A stretch of 57,922 nucleotides of DNA from Saprospiraceae bacterium. GTDB taxonomy: Bacteria; Bacteroidota; Bacteroidia; Chitinophagales; Saprospiraceae. A program made the translations under genes and the position numbers. The stretch is from assembly GCA_016717145.1 (NCBI GenBank), contig JADKGD010000043.1, forward strand, positions 1-57,922, read 5' to 3'. Within the stretch, counting starts at the first letter, position 1; each line of letters begins with the position of its first letter. The notes beneath the pieces were generated by a model. It did no database searches. It saw only the letters and a list, made by a program, of their open reading frames with translations, and was not told the origin of the DNA. This document shows positions 23,409 through 32,600 of this stretch, one piece after another.

Positions 23409-24305
23409 TTATTTACTAAACTTTGTTGAGACGTTTGTTTCTTTTGAGCCTGCCTGATAAATATAAAATCCCTCACCTGATTTTTTTCCAACCCGACCGG
23501 CCGTGACCATATTTACCAATAGTGGACATGGTGCATATTTTGGATTGCCAAAACCAAGGTGCATTATATTCAATATAGACATACAAACATCCAAGCCAAT
23601 AAAATCTGCCAAAGCCAAAGGTCCCATTGGGTGAGACATGCCCAGTTTCATGACCGTATCAATATTCTCAACAGTAGCCACACCTTCATATAAGGTATAA
23701 ATTGCTTCATTTATCATTGGCATTAAAATCCGATTAGCAACAAAACCCGGATAATCATTTACTTCAACAGGGATTTTACCCAGCAAACCGGAAATAGTCA
23801 TTATTTGAATACACGTTTGATCAGAAGTAGCATATCCCCTGATTACCTCAACGAGCTTCATTACAGGAACAGGATTCATGAAATGCATACCTATCACCTT
23901 TTCAGGTCGTTTTGTAATACTTGCTATTTTGGTGATCGAAATCGAAGATGTATTGGTGGACAGAATGGCATGAGATGGCGCAAATTCATCCATTTGGCGA
24001 AAAATATTAAGTTTAAGTTCGACACTTTCGGTAGCTGCCTCTACAATTAAATCTGCGTTTTCCACGCTATCCTGGATAGATGTTTGTGTAATGATGTTGG
24101 ATTTAGTAGAAATGATTTCCCGGGCAGATATCAATTCTTTTTTTTCCATTCTTTCAAGGTTAATATTTATTGTAGCCATTGCTTTTTTGAGTGAATCTTC
24201 AGAAATATCACATAAAATTACTTTAAATCCATTTGTAGCAAATACCTGAGCAATTCCATTCCCCATTGTCCCGGCACCTATAATCGTCACATTTTTAATA
24301 TCCAT
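23409..24305 (-). CDS. 3-hydroxybutyryl-CoA (3-hydroxyacyl-CoA) dehydrogenase
   Basis: This cytoplasmic enzyme oxidises or reduces 3-hydroxyacyl-CoA with NAD(P). The 298-residue length is typical of the short stand-alone form. The Rossmann motif GAGTMGNGIA is at residues 10-19, NTSS at 118-121 and HFMNPVP at 141-147, with His141 catalytic; the C-terminal helical domain carries NDYPGFVANRILMPMINEA and GMSHPMGPLALADFIGLD. It is the first gene of a pair with the CaiB-type CoA-transferase. It may serve beta-oxidation or a butyryl-CoA-type route; no thiolase or crotonase lies nearby to decide. Confidence 0.92.
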   Translation of the reverse strand: MDIKNVTIIGAGTMGNGIAQVFATNGFKVILCDISEDSLKKAMATININLERMEKKELISAREIISTKSNIITQTSIQDSVENADLIVEAATESVELKLNIFRQMDEFAPSHAILSTNTSSISITKIASITKRPEKVIGMHFMNPVPVMKLVEVIRGYATSDQTCIQIMTISGLLGKIPVEVNDYPGFVANRILMPMINEAIYTLYEGVATVENIDTVMKLGMSHPMGPLALADFIGLDVCMSILNIMHLGFGNPKYAPCPLLVNMVTAGRVGKKSGEGFYIYQAGSKETNVSTKFSK

Positions 24306-24395
24306 TTGACTATAATTAGGATTGATTTATAAACTGTAAATATAACTTAAATGAATCTTCATGACCAAATATTACAAGTATCTTATATTGAATGA

Positions 24396-24427
24396 TTGGA
24401 AAAATAATACGATTTACATTATCTTTG
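24396..24427 (+). promoter_or_regulatory. promoter for the sugar kinase-pfkA-cutA unit (TTG-N21-TATCTTTG)
   Basis: TTG at 24396-24398 and TATCTTTG at 24420-24427 are separated by 21 bp, a good match to the Bacteroidota consensus. It predicts a leader of roughly 100 nt before the ATG at 24535. Confidence 0.6.
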
Positions 24428-24534
24428 CACTGCAAATTTGGAGTTCTCATTTTATGCAATTTGAAATAATTCATTTTTTTACATATACAAATTATTCATA
24501 TTAAGTACGTTATCAATATATTCACAAGAAATTA

Positions 24535-25377
24535 ATGTTTATTATAGTCGAAAGCGGATCAACCAAAGCTGATTGGGTTATTGTCAGAGATAGTAAGAAT
24601 TTTCAGTTTTTCAAAACTGAAGGCATTAACCCTGCGACACAGGTTGATTTATTGGATTTGACTGACCGGGTTGAATTATTGGAGCATATTCGATCAGCTG
24701 AGAAAATATATTTTTATGGTGCAGGCATTATTGATGCTGTCAGTTCAAATAGGATCAAAGCCTGGTTGGATTCTTTTGGTTTTACAGGCGACTTAACAAT
24801 AAAGGAAGACCTGCTGGCAGCTGCAAGATCTTGTTTTGGTAATGAAGCTGGTATTGCCTGTATTCTTGGAACAGGATCAAATTCCTGTGTATATGACGGA
24901 AAACATATCCTGAAGTCAATTCCAACATTGGGATATATTTTAAGTGATGAAGGTGGAGGTACAAAAATAGGGCAAGAAATTTTGAAATCATTTTTTTACG
25001 GGACAATGCCGGACAAAGAAAAAAATATTTTTATTGCCAATTATCCGGTAACTAAAGAGATCCTGGTTGAACGGCTGTACCGGTCTTCCGGTGGAAATAG
25101 TTATTTAGCATCATTTGCAAAATTTCTTACAGAAATAGATGGCGTTTGGAAAGAACGTCTTTTAAAAAATGTATTCAGGGAGTTTGTAGACCTCAGAATT
25201 GCTTTATATCCCGGATATGAATCACTCAACATAAAATTTGTTGGTTCCATAGCCCATTATCATCGTGTATGCCTGAATGAAGTATTGTCTGAATATGGCC
25301 TTAAAGCTGTTGAAATCATTCAACAACCTATTTATAAACTTATTGAATATCATATAAAAAATAAAATTAATGAGTAG
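24535..25377 (+). CDS. BadF/BadG/BcrA-type ATPase, probable N-acetylglucosamine kinase
   Basis: This 280-residue protein of the ASKHA fold starts with the phosphate-1 motif VESGSTKADWVI, has ILGTGSNSCVYDG (phosphate-2) near residues 112-124 and the DEGGGTKIGQEIL block that is typical of Bacteroidota N-acetylglucosamine kinase-like proteins, then FVGSIAHYH (adenosine motif) near the C-terminus. It probably phosphorylates an amino sugar in the cytoplasm. Its last 8 bp overlap the start of pfkA, so the two are translationally coupled and the product may feed glycolysis. The substrate is inferred from family resemblance only. Confidence 0.8.
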   Translation: MFIIVESGSTKADWVIVRDSKNFQFFKTEGINPATQVDLLDLTDRVELLEHIRSAEKIYFYGAGIIDAVSSNRIKAWLDSFGFTGDLTIKEDLLAAARSCFGNEAGIACILGTGSNSCVYDGKHILKSIPTLGYILSDEGGGTKIGQEILKSFFYGTMPDKEKNIFIANYPVTKEILVERLYRSSGGNSYLASFAKFLTEIDGVWKERLLKNVFREFVDLRIALYPGYESLNIKFVGSIAHYHRVCLNEVLSEYGLKAVEIIQQPIYKLIEYHIKNKINE

Positions 25378-26350
25378 TATCAGAAGAATTGCTGTTTTTA
25401 CTTCGGGAGGAGATGCCCCTGGCATGAATGCGGCAGTGAGAGCCGTCGTTAGGACAGCAGTATATCATGACCTTCATGTATATGGTATTTACAGAGGTTA
25501 TGATGGTATGGTTAACGGAGACATAAAACGACTTGAAGTTGGAGATGTTGCTAATATACTGCAACGTGGAGGGACAGTACTCAAAACTGCCCGAAGCGAA
25601 GCATTCAGGACAAAAGAAGGGCGAAAACAAGCTTATGAATCTCTTATGGCACATGATATTGATGGTGTTGTAGCAATCGGAGGTGATGGAACTTATACCG
25701 GGGCTAATATTTTCAGCAAAGAATATAATATCCCTTTTGTAGGCTTGCCGGGGACTATTGATAATGACATTTTCGGTACTGATTATACCATAGGATTCGA
25801 TACTGCGATAAACACAGCCATAGAAGCTGTAGATAAGATTCGTGATACCGCAGATTCCCATAACCGACTATTTTTTGTAGAAGTAATGGGACGTCATGCA
25901 GGATTTATTGCTTTACACACCGGAATCGGCAGTGGTGCGGGTGCCATATTTCTTCCGGAAACAGATACTTCAATTGAAGAACTCTCCGACATCCTTCATA
26001 AATCAGCAAAAAGACAAAAACTTTTTAATCTTGTAATTGTAGCAGAAGGTAATAAAAATGGTGATGCAAATACCATAGCAAAAGCAATAAAGGATGCTAA
26101 CCCGGAATATGACATAAAGGTAACCATTATTGGTCACTTACAGAGAGGAGGATCTCCAACTGCAATGGATCGTGTTCTGGCCAGCAGAATGGGCCACTCC
26201 GCAGTACAAACGTTACTTAGGGGTGATTCTGGTGTTGCAATTGGCATTATAAATGATAAAATAACTTTCACCCCTTTTGAAGAAGCCATATCAAAAACTA
26301 AACAATTAAATAAGGATTTGGTACGTATGGCTGAAATTCTTGCTATGTGA
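25370..26350 (+). CDS. pfkA: ATP-dependent 6-phosphofructokinase
   Basis: This enzyme commits fructose-6-phosphate to glycolysis by making fructose-1,6-bisphosphate. The 326-residue protein has TSGGDAPGMNAAVR at residues 11-24, GGDGTYTG at 104-111, the catalytic GTIDND at 128-133 (Asp131) and MGRHAGF at 173-179. Gly after GGD in GGDGT marks the ATP-using rather than the pyrophosphate-using form, and the length is that of bacterial group-I enzymes. The ATG overlaps the sugar kinase by 8 bp, and the stop overlaps the cutA start as TGATG. A second, unrelated phosphofructokinase (pfkB) lies 21 kb away. Confidence 0.97.
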   Translation: MSSIRRIAVFTSGGDAPGMNAAVRAVVRTAVYHDLHVYGIYRGYDGMVNGDIKRLEVGDVANILQRGGTVLKTARSEAFRTKEGRKQAYESLMAHDIDGVVAIGGDGTYTGANIFSKEYNIPFVGLPGTIDNDIFGTDYTIGFDTAINTAIEAVDKIRDTADSHNRLFFVEVMGRHAGFIALHTGIGSGAGAIFLPETDTSIEELSDILHKSAKRQKLFNLVIVAEGNKNGDANTIAKAIKDANPEYDIKVTIIGHLQRGGSPTAMDRVLASRMGHSAVQTLLRGDSGVAIGIINDKITFTPFEEAISKTKQLNKDLVRMAEILAM

Positions 26351-26667
26351 TGGAAATAGCAATCTTTTATAGTCCCTTTCCTGATAAAGATACAGCTCAA
26401 AAAGTCGTTGAAATAATGGTTCGCGAAAAGCTCATCGCTTGCGGTAATATTATTAATGGAACGAGTATTTATGAATGGTCAGGTAGCCTGGCCTCTGATA
26501 ATGAATATATCGTAATTATGAAAACTGTATTAAGTCTTATGACAAGAGTAGAAAAACGTCTGGAAGAACTTCATCCATATGACATTCCAGCCATAATAAA
26601 TTGGAAAGCAAGTGCTAATAAAGCGTATGTATTATGGGTTGAAAGTAAAGTATTATCCGAAAATTAA
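26350..26667 (+). CDS. cutA: CutA-type divalent-cation tolerance protein
   Basis: The 105-residue protein matches the trimeric, PII-like CutA family: REKLIACGNIINGTSIYEWSG near residues 25-45, ELHPYDIPAI near residue 75 and a final Trp-containing strand. The ATG shares its A with the pfkA stop (TGATG), so I prefer 26350 over the GTG at 26347. It is the last gene of the sugar kinase-pfkA-cutA unit and converges on the TonB-like gene. CutA was linked to copper tolerance in E. coli, but its general role is unsettled. Confidence 0.9.
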   Translation: MEIAIFYSPFPDKDTAQKVVEIMVREKLIACGNIINGTSIYEWSGSLASDNEYIVIMKTVLSLMTRVEKRLEELHPYDIPAIINWKASANKAYVLWVESKVLSEN

Positions 26668-26779
26668 TTTACTAAAGAATTTATCCGATCATATTAAACC
26701 AAGAAACAAAAGTAAATAAGTTTCTCCAATTGATAAAGTCAAAGACTTAAATACACTTTAAACCAAATTTATTAGATGC

Positions 26780-27741
26780 TTACTTTTTTAATTTTTTATT
26801 AATTGTGTTGTCATTTTTAAATGTCAATTTCCCGCATTGTTCTTTAGGTGCTTTTAAATCTGGCTGGACCTTGTACCCTCTTGCAGCTTTTAAAATTTCT
26901 TTAAAGTAGCTCTATCTCTTATTGTTGTTTCTTCAGGGATTATTTCTGAAAATGTGACAACCCCTGCCCTATTTACACAAATTTTTACTGCTGCAGTTCC
27001 TGACGTATTTACAGCGGCCAAAACTGCGGTAACATCCCTGTAAACCACCTTTCTTCCAAATATCGATCCATCACCGGTGCCATCATATTCACCAGTCCCA
27101 TCACTTGAATTCCCCAGACCTTCATCTCCATCATTACCTTTGGTCTTTCCCGCACCGGTACCTTCTTCTCCTTTGCCGGTACCACCTTGTTTCCCGTCTA
27201 CTGTGGATGGTTTTGTATTTGATGTGCCTGCAGTACTTCCATTGGATGTAGAAGGACTTGTAGATCCTGTTTTAGCCGGCACTGTTTTCGGCACTGTTAC
27301 AGGTGGCTTTGGTGATTCAACCCGAGGTTTTTCCACAACTTTGACAGGAGCCTCTTCAACAGGTGTTGGCGTATAAATTGGATCCGGAAGCGTTGGTGTA
27401 ACTACAGGAGTCGGCATTTTTATATCAGGCTTTGGAACATCAAGTACTTGTGGTTTGGTGGCCTCTATTTCTTGTGGCTGAGTTGTTTCTGCAGGTTTTG
27501 TAGCTTCTTCTTGTGGTGCAGCTTCTGCTTTTGGTCGCTGAGCACCGGCATCGTCATGTGCAACTTTACTCATTGAACTTTCTTCAAAGGTAAAATCTAC
27601 CTTTACAGCATAAGGCGGTTTTTCATCATTAATATCCAAAGGGTCAATTTTAGGCCAGCAATAATAAAAGGCAATTAATAGTAATAATGCATGAACAATA
27701 AAGGATATTACTTTCCCTTTATTTTCATTTTTATTTTCCAT
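26780..27741 (-). CDS. TonB-like energy transducer, one frameshift near its C-terminus
   Basis: After a short charged N-terminus there is one membrane helix (VISFIVHALLLLIAFYYCW) followed by a long Pro/Lys/Glu-rich then Gly/Thr-rich linker, and a C-terminal region (FGRKVVYRD, AAVKICVNRAGVVTFSEI) like that of Bacteroidota TonB-type proteins, which pass proton-motive force to outer-membrane receptors. The frame breaks near 26893-26897 at AAATTTT; restoring one A gives KKILKAARGYKVQPDLKAP, an EQCG segment and a stop at 26780, for about 320 residues. An in-frame ATG at 27765 would add eight residues. No exbB or exbD is adjacent; a periplasm-spanning protein other than TonB is possible. Confidence 0.7.
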
Positions 27742-27765
27742 TACAGCTGTTGTATACATTGACAT

Positions 27766-28073
27766 TTTTTTTTGGACGTTTGAAAAATGGATTTAATCTA
27801 TCAAATAGATGATTAATATTGACATAATGACGTATTAATAACGAAAAAAATCATAAATAAATATTAAAACTTTGCAAAAATAAACAAATTATTACATATT
27901 ACTATTTTATTATAACCATAAGTCATATTCTTTTAGTAAGTTGGACTAAAACATGTTAAATAAATTGAATTCTAAAACGAAAAATACTTATAACGTTCCT
28001 TTAAAAGCCTTTCAATATTAAATCTGAAATATAAAAACCCATTTCTTAGCAAACAAATGGTATAAGCCATAAG
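27766..28073. other. 308-bp intergenic region, no gene
   Basis: The stretch is strongly A/T-rich and has no plausible coding frame. A minus-strand TATTTTTG at 27875-27882 matches a -7 element and could serve the TonB-like gene. At about 28030-28060 a weak minus-strand hairpin (CCATTT with AAATGG, then GTTTTTA) may terminate the HD-hydrolase unit. Confidence 0.4.
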
Positions 28074-28733
28074 TTAAATGGAGACTTCCTTATTAAATTG
28101 GCGTAAATATGACAATAAAAACTGATGCCGTTCCAAAGCCATTTCTTTTCCTGATTTAGTTGTCATTAAATCTTTTAATAACAATAATTTTTCATAAAAG
28201 TGATTGATAGTTGGTCCATCATTTTTTTTATATTCTTCTTTATCCATTTGTAATTTAGGCATGATTTCCGGGTCATATAGTTTTCTATTCTTAAAACCGC
28301 CATAATTAAAAGCTCTGGCTATGCCTATGGCACCCATGGCATCCAGTCTATCAGCATCTCTAACTACGTCAAGTTCCAATGAAACATATTCTGAGTGCTT
28401 ATTGCCACCTTTAAAGGAAATATTTTCAATAATTTGAACCACATTGTCAATTACCTGTGTATCAATATGTAATTTTTTGAGAATTTCCCTTGCTTTTAAG
28501 GGACCAATTGTTTCATCTCCTCCGTGAAATTTAGCATCTGCTATATCGTGTAAAAGTGCGGCCAATTGAACCACAAAAATGTTTGCCTTTTCTATTTTTG
28601 CGATCATTTCTGAGGTCTTCAATACCCTTTCGATATGAAACCAATCATGACCACCTTCAGCATCCTTCAACTCTGCCTGAACAATTGAAATCAGCTCTTT
28701 TATGATGGATGTTTCCAAGTTATTTAATATCAT
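28074..28733 (-). CDS. HD-domain phosphohydrolase (YedJ-like)
   Basis: I start at the Met of MILNNLETSIIKE (219 residues); its ATG overlaps the end of the PorP gene by 14 bp, implying coupled translation. The metal-binding motifs of the HD superfamily are present: GHDWFHIERV at residues 28-37, LLHDIADAKFH at 61-71 and the later VRDADRLDAMGAIGIAR. The overall form matches the YedJ/YpgQ-type hydrolases, which act on nucleotides or related phosphoesters. It is probably cytoplasmic, and a link to the secretion genes is not evident beyond position. Confidence 0.85.
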   Translation of the reverse strand: MILNNLETSIIKELISIVQAELKDAEGGHDWFHIERVLKTSEMIAKIEKANIFVVQLAALLHDIADAKFHGGDETIGPLKAREILKKLHIDTQVIDNVVQIIENISFKGGNKHSEYVSLELDVVRDADRLDAMGAIGIARAFNYGGFKNRKLYDPEIMPKLQMDKEEYKKNDGPTINHFYEKLLLLKDLMTTKSGKEMALERHQFLLSYLRQFNKEVSI

Positions 28734-29643
28734 AACTATAACCCACATACAACTCAAACCCGGGACCTGTTTTGCTCAATGAAGATCCAACACCATAAGA
28801 GGCCAATCCCCCTATTCTTAATTGGGCATACCTGTTTCCAAATTTATCCAAAATTATACCACCCTGGAAAGCCATCATACTTGAGCTTGCATAGCCCAAA
28901 CCACACCAAAATGTATTTTCTTTTTCAAACTTCAAACTATATAACACATCAATGATGTCCGGATTTACCATATTGGCAGTAATCATAGGTTCTATATAAG
29001 TGTCGTAATTATAAAATCTTCCTCCTGCATTAAAATGTATATGTTTCTGTCTGATCTGATCAAAACCGTTTACCAGGACTTTTGTGGTATAGATCTGATT
29101 CATAGCTGCACCAATAAAAAAGGTATTGTCTTTATATTCTCTTGTACTGCTGGTATAAAAAAAACCACCTCCTACCGATGGAAATAATTCGCTTACTCTG
29201 TTGGATTGAATTAGTACGTCATTGGGATCATTAAATACCTGATTACTTCCATTAAAAGCATATTGCTGAAAGCTACCGGAAATACCAAGTGACAGCTGAC
29301 CATATCTTCCAAGAAACTCCTGCAGTTTGTACGCATAGTTTAATTGAACACCAAGTTTGCTAACCGGACCTGTCTGGTCAAACATTAACAATGCTCCGCC
29401 ACTCATATTGTAATTAAGCAATGGGTACTGAAAGGATACGTAACCGGAAACAGGCGCCCCACTAAAACCAAGCCACTGAGATCTGAAAAAACCATCAAAT
29501 ATCATATTATTACCTGGTGCAGTATATGCCGGATTCCAGGCCGCTCTTGTTTCAGCAATGTGGCTACTATTTGCAATTTGTTGCGCTGAAACATTAGTAA
29601 CTATTACCATTAGCGCGTAAATAAATAATAAATGTTTTTGCAT
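28720..29643 (-). CDS. PorP/SprF family type IX secretion outer-membrane protein (second copy)
   Basis: Starting at the Met of MQKHLLFIYALMVIVTNVSAQ gives a clean signal peptide and 307 residues; the longer reading from 29676 would overlap the protease gene. The mature start (IAETRAAWNPAYTAPGNN) and the WNPA/NPA motif, together with the barrel-like strands ending in GYSYDIK, mark a PorP/SprF protein. It directly follows the CHU_C metalloprotease gene by about 23 bp, so it is probably its dedicated secretion or surface-attachment partner, in reverse gene order to the 21-22 kb copy. Confidence 0.9.
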   Translation of the reverse strand: MQKHLLFIYALMVIVTNVSAQQIANSSHIAETRAAWNPAYTAPGNNMIFDGFFRSQWLGFSGAPVSGYVSFQYPLLNYNMSGGALLMFDQTGPVSKLGVQLNYAYKLQEFLGRYGQLSLGISGSFQQYAFNGSNQVFNDPNDVLIQSNRVSELFPSVGGGFFYTSSTREYKDNTFFIGAAMNQIYTTKVLVNGFDQIRQKHIHFNAGGRFYNYDTYIEPMITANMVNPDIIDVLYSLKFEKENTFWCGLGYASSSMMAFQGGIILDKFGNRYAQLRIGGLASYGVGSSLSKTGPGFELYVGYSYDIK

Positions 29644-29666
29644 TTTTTTTGTTTTTTTTAAGTGTC

Positions 29667-32600
29667 TCAATCCCATAATATCGTCAATGAACTTTTAACC
29701 ACCTGATCTTCAAAAATCAGTACATAATAATATGTATCCGCAGGCAACCTATTGCCATTTCTCATACCATTAAACAATGTGCCATATGATTGATACCCTT
29801 TGGCTTCAAATATAAGTCCTCCCCACCTATTAAATATTTTTAATGAATTTTTCGGAAATGATTCAAGCCCTGCAAAATAAAGTTCATCATTACTTCCATC
29901 TCCGTTTGGTGTAATTATGCTCACAGCTTTAAAAAGGCTAAGTGGATCTTCATTGATGCAGATTTTGATATCATCTACGTATTCACATCCATTTTTGTCT
30001 GTAATCGTCACTGTAAAAACAGTTTCTTCTACAGGTTTCACAACTGGATTTGATATATTTGAAGCTCCAACGATCAGGTCTTTGTTATCCCAATCATACT
30101 TTACACCACCTTTGGCATTTAATTTTATAGTCCTGCCCAAAATGACACAACTATCTTTCCCGGCAGACACATCTGACGCTTCGAAAACTTCAATTTTAAT
30201 GGACTTTGATTCCTTATTATCAGGGCACAAACCATCTACAACCTCAACGTCATATGTTGTCGTTATGGTAGGACTTGCTATGGTAATATTACCCGTAGTC
30301 GTCGAAAGCGTATTCGAGGGATCAGTCCAAATGTATATTAAGCCTCCTCCAGCCGTCAACGTCACCGGCTCCCCGTTACAGATGCCAGGTTTATCAGCCA
30401 TAAGTGTTGCCTTGACTTTTGGGGTCAAAGTAATGGTCACACTATCTTTATTAGTACATCCAAACTCATTAGTTATTGTTACCACATATGTAGTATTAGT
30501 AAGCATGACAGGCATACCTGCATTTACAATTAATGTTGCTGTTGTAGCTCCATTTGACCAAAGATAAGAGGTAAATACTCCCGGAGAAAGTGTTTTTGTC
30601 TTATTGGGGCAAAGTGTCTCATTTGACCCTAAATCAAATGTCGGGCTTGGCCGTGATGTCACAGTAAACGTAAATTCCCTTTGACATGTCTCTTTTAATG
30701 CAATTATTGTATATGTACCTGCATCAACAATGTTTAAGGATTTACTATTTTGATTGGGTATAATTACATTTCCTTTTTTCCATTCAAACGACGTTCCATT
30801 TGATTCGGCAACAACATTTATTGATTTACCCTGACATAAATCATATTTGTTATCGAGGGTCAAAGTTGGTAAAGGTTTTATATTAATATTTACACTTTTT
30901 AAACTCTCGCAACCAAATGAATTTTAACCTTTACAGAATATAATCCCGATTTGTCTGCGGTCACTGTCCGGGAAGTACTTAAATTAATATTATCCACTTT
31001 CCATTCATATGACGCATTACCTGCCCCTCCATCCAAAACGGGATAAGTGTCACCTTCACAAAGTACCCGGTCGATGCCTAGATCAACTTTTGGCTTATCG
31101 TTTACCATGATGTTCACAGTTTTAGTCACATTACAAGGGGGAACACCACCATTAACAATGACAGTGTAACTACCTTCGAGCATAACATTTAAGGTTGATG
31201 ATATTTCACTTTGGAGAATTACACCATTCCTGGACCAGATAAAATTTGCATTTGAAGCATTGGTTGTAACGATTATGGGCCAGATTTCTCCTTCACAAAT
31301 ACTTTTATCTCCATTTAATTCAACAGAAGGTCCAGCTATAAAAGTCACATTTTTTTGAGCTGTAGCACTGCAACCAAATGAACTGGTAACCGTTACTTTA
31401 TATAACGCTGACTCAGTTACTTGAAGTTTACTCGATGTATTGGATAACAATGTTGAATTTTTTTGCCACTTATATTCTATACCTTGAGTGCCCGCATTCA
31501 ATTCTACAGACTGTCCGGCGCATGCAATTTCATCGGGTCCTAAATTAATGACGGGTAATGATTTAAAATCCACGATTGTACTTTGTTCTGTTTTACAACC
31601 AATATTATTTGTCGCAATAATCTTGTAATTCCCTGAAGACAAAATAGGTAAAGTAAGTTCGGTAGCACCGACAATTATCGAATTATTCAAGTACCATTGT
31701 AGCGTCTGATATCCGGTTGCCATCGCATTAATTGAAAAAGCACTACCTATACAAGGCGTCTCCATTGCAGGCAAAGGAAGGATTTCAGGAGCGGCAAAAA
31801 ATTTGACTACAACCTGGTCTTCCTTAGTGCAGGTAGCCGCATTTTCTACAAGCACCCGATATATTCCGCTCTGTAGTGGTTTATAGGTATTTTGGGTCGC
31901 GCCATTAATAATAATGTCGTCTCTGAACCAAGTATATTTTACGCCATCTGTTCCAGCATTTAATGTCACATTTTCACCGTCACACTTGTCGATATTACTA
32001 CCTAATTCCACAACAGGCGCTTTTTGGGTAGTGACGTTAATTTCATCCTCGTTAAAGCAACCGGAAGAATTTGTTACAATTGCTTTATACATTCCATCAA
32101 GCGATATTGTCAACATATTTGTTGTAGCCCCATTAATTTCCACACTGTTTCTGAACCACTTAATAGACTGGCTTCCTGTTATTGGTTGGTTGCAGGACAT
32201 ATGTTTCTCCTTCACAAAATTGAGCGGTAGGTGGAAGTAATATAGAGGGTTTGGCATTAAAAGTCATGATTAGTTTGTCTTTTTTCTTACAGCCTGAGAT
32301 ATGTGTCACTTCTACTTCGTACATTCCCGATGAAATGACTGTCAGTGTTTGTTGGGTTTGACCGGAAATTTCTTGCCCGTCTTTATACCATTTGAATGTG
32401 ATTCCGGTATTTCCCCCATCCAATACGGCCGTTTCTCCCAAACACTTATTCTGATCAGGACCCAATTCAACAATTACAGGACAACAACCCTGGGGCCGTA
32501 AACAACGAAAGTTTCGTCAGTTTACAATTAGGGGAAGCTGTAAAAAAGGCATTAATATCTACAGGTAGGCCATCTGAATTAAGGTTGACTAAAGTTATTG

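Noticed and set aside
25367..25861. 164-codon minus-strand frame inside pfkA
   Set aside because: It is a shadow of the well-supported pfkA frame and has no protein-like features.
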